From NCBI GenBank assembly GCA_900546265.1, contig URCA01000018.1:1-63870 (forward strand): a stretch of 63,870 nt of DNA, written 5' to 3'. The position numbers were made by a program, and so were the translations under genes. The notes beneath the pieces are model-generated. The model was not told where the DNA came from. It was given only the letters and a program-made list of their open reading frames with translations, and searched no databases. This DNA is from an uncultured Oscillospiraceae bacterium (GTDB taxonomy: Bacteria > Bacillota > Clostridia > Oscillospirales > Acutalibacteraceae). Shown piece after piece: positions 62,793 through 63,870 of this stretch (position 1 is the first letter of the stretch; each line of letters starts with the position of its first letter).

Positions 62793-63689
62793 ATGACGAT
62801 CCGGCATCTGCAGATTTTTAAGGCGGTGGCTGAAGCCGGCAAGATGGGACAGGCCGCCCGGCAGCTGTACATCTCCCAGCCCACCGTCAGCAAGGCGATC
62901 GGGGACCTGGAAAAGGAATACGGCGTGCTGTTGTTCGACCGGCTGGCGCAGAAGCTGTACATCACCGAGGCGGGGACCCGTCTGCTTCGATATGCCCGGC
63001 AGCTGCTGGCCCTCTATGACGAGATGGAGGCGGATCTCCACGCGGCGGCGGGGCTGCAGGCCATTCGGGTGGGGGCCACCATCACGGTGGGCAGCTGTGT
63101 ACTTCCGGCGCTTATCCGCCGTTTTGAGCAGGAGCATCCCGGCGTGCGCGTCCAGGTGGAGGTGGAAAGCGCCCGGCGCATCGAGCAGAAAATCCTGAAC
63201 AGCGAGCTGGATTTGGCGGTATCGGAAGGGGAGCCGGAGAGCGGGGAGCTGCTGGCGGTTCCCGTTATCCGGGATGAGCTGGTGCTCATCAGCAACCCGG
63301 CGCATCCTCTGGCCGGGCGAGAGACCGTGCCGCCCGCCGCCCTGAACGGGGAGCCCTTCGTCCTGCGGGAGGAGGGGAGCGGCACCCGGGCGGGGCTGGA
63401 TCGATTTCTGCAGGACAACGGGCTGCAGGTGTACCCCAAATGGACGTGCCAGAGCTTCGACGCCGTACTGCGGGCGGTGGAGGAGGGACAGGGGCTGTCG
63501 GCGGTATCCCGCCGGTGGGCGGATCCCCTCATCGCCCAGGAACGCTTATGCCGCCTAAACCTAGAGGGGCCGCCGCTTATTCGGTACTTCCAGCTCATCC
63601 GGCATCGCGGCAAGCAGCTGACCCCGGCCATGGAGGCGTTCTGCGCGGCGGTGGAAAAGGAAGAAAATGCCTCGCTTCTATCAGTATAG
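62793..63689 (+). CDS. LysR family transcriptional regulator
   Basis: 298 aa. N-terminal winged HTH (about 1-60, HLQIFKAVAEAGKMGQAARQLYISQPTVSKAIGDLE-type) and substrate-binding domain (about 88-295). It is divergent from the chrA pair and probably controls it; the inducer is unknown. The start follows GGGGGGA. Confidence 0.92.
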   Translation: MTIRHLQIFKAVAEAGKMGQAARQLYISQPTVSKAIGDLEKEYGVLLFDRLAQKLYITEAGTRLLRYARQLLALYDEMEADLHAAAGLQAIRVGATITVGSCVLPALIRRFEQEHPGVRVQVEVESARRIEQKILNSELDLAVSEGEPESGELLAVPVIRDELVLISNPAHPLAGRETVPPAALNGEPFVLREEGSGTRAGLDRFLQDNGLQVYPKWTCQSFDAVLRAVEEGQGLSAVSRRWADPLIAQERLCRLNLEGPPLIRYFQLIRHRGKQLTPAMEAFCAAVEKEENASLLSV

Positions 63690-63870
63690 GCGGTTTACCC
63701 CATTCTGTAAAATATCAATATCGGATAACTCTCATAGATAAATATGCATAAGATGAATGAAAAAAAGCGGAAACACATCGGTTTCCGCTTGAGGCTGTCG
63801 AAAAAGGGAATCCGCCATTCGTGAAACGAAAAAAGCGGAGGCGGGTTACCGATCGGTGTTTGCGAGGACA
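63690..63870. other. Right edge of the window
   Basis: After the LysR gene there is only the terminator at 63760-63790 and about 80 bases in which I see no convincing coding frame or start. A gene entering from the right on the minus strand may end here. Confidence 0.4.
63760..63790 (-). terminator. Terminator for a minus-strand gene beyond the right edge
   Basis: Stem GCGGAAAC/GTTTCCGC; on the minus strand it is followed by seven T, on the plus strand no T run follows. Confidence 0.7.

Overview
The window looks like chromosome of a GC-rich Gram-positive anaerobe of the class Clostridia, most likely in or near the Oscillospirales. The evidence is strong GGAGG-type ribosome sites, frequent TTG/GTG starts, consensus sigma-A promoters, an AbrB-like regulator with a zinc ribbon, DUF1836 and DUF4830 proteins, a single-chain PurL of about 1260 residues, and a PhoP-type TTAACA box in front of pst. 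I cannot assign a genus from sequence alone.

Layout. 1-540: two minus-strand genes of unknown function, the first cut by the window edge, probably the end of an accessory element. 867-1156: three tRNA genes (His, Arg, Gly) with a shared terminator. 1327-4081: transglutaminase-like lipoprotein, LCP-like protein, AbrB-like regulator. 4457-7401: sodium/solute symporter and phenylacetate-CoA ligase. 7532-9643: AraC regulator and alanine racemase. 9913-13689: PurL, followed by a hairpin-rich spacer. 14232-21040: metallo-beta-lactamase-fold lipoprotein, acyltransferase 3, a large wall/membrane protein with a cytoplasmic tail, an O-antigen-ligase-like protein and ApbE. 21122-25380: glycolytic block pgk-tpiA-[AIM24]-gpmI. 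25659-27822: SGNH hydrolase and MATE exporter. 27878-31414: an AT-rich four-gene operon (secreted protein, two FtsX/MacB-type permeases, ATPase). 31611-33591: VOC protein, DUF1836 protein, second SGNH hydrolase. 33767-40997: complete phosphate regulon pstSCAB-phoU-phoB-phoR. 41402-47351: branched-chain amino-acid importer livJHMGF followed by an AzlCD-type exporter. 47332-53317: membrane protein, phosphodiester glycosidase, MsmX/UgpC-type ATPase, pseudouridine synthase, DUF4830 protein, AsnB. 53523: tRNA-Tyr with gene debris behind it. 53966-60523: small membrane protein, DUF134-NifX fusion, MATE exporter with a MarR regulator, Tex, Crp/Fnr regulator, thioredoxin. 60616-61445: a broken BlaI/BlaR-like pair that still has two intact operator-like sites. 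61547-63689: split chromate transporter and divergent LysR regulator.

The most unusual items are: the AT-rich secreted-protein/ABC cassette; the DUF134-NifX fusion that keeps an internal ribosome site; the frameshifted blaI with preserved operators; a promoter-driven string of hairpins upstream of livJ that may be a small RNA or leader; a PstC with an extra four-helix N-terminal domain; a 21-bp perfect hairpin that covers the ribosome site of the VOC gene; and two regulators (MarR, Crp/Fnr) whose best-placed start codons are ATA and ATC. No CRISPR array, rRNA operon, intact transposase or replication origin was seen.
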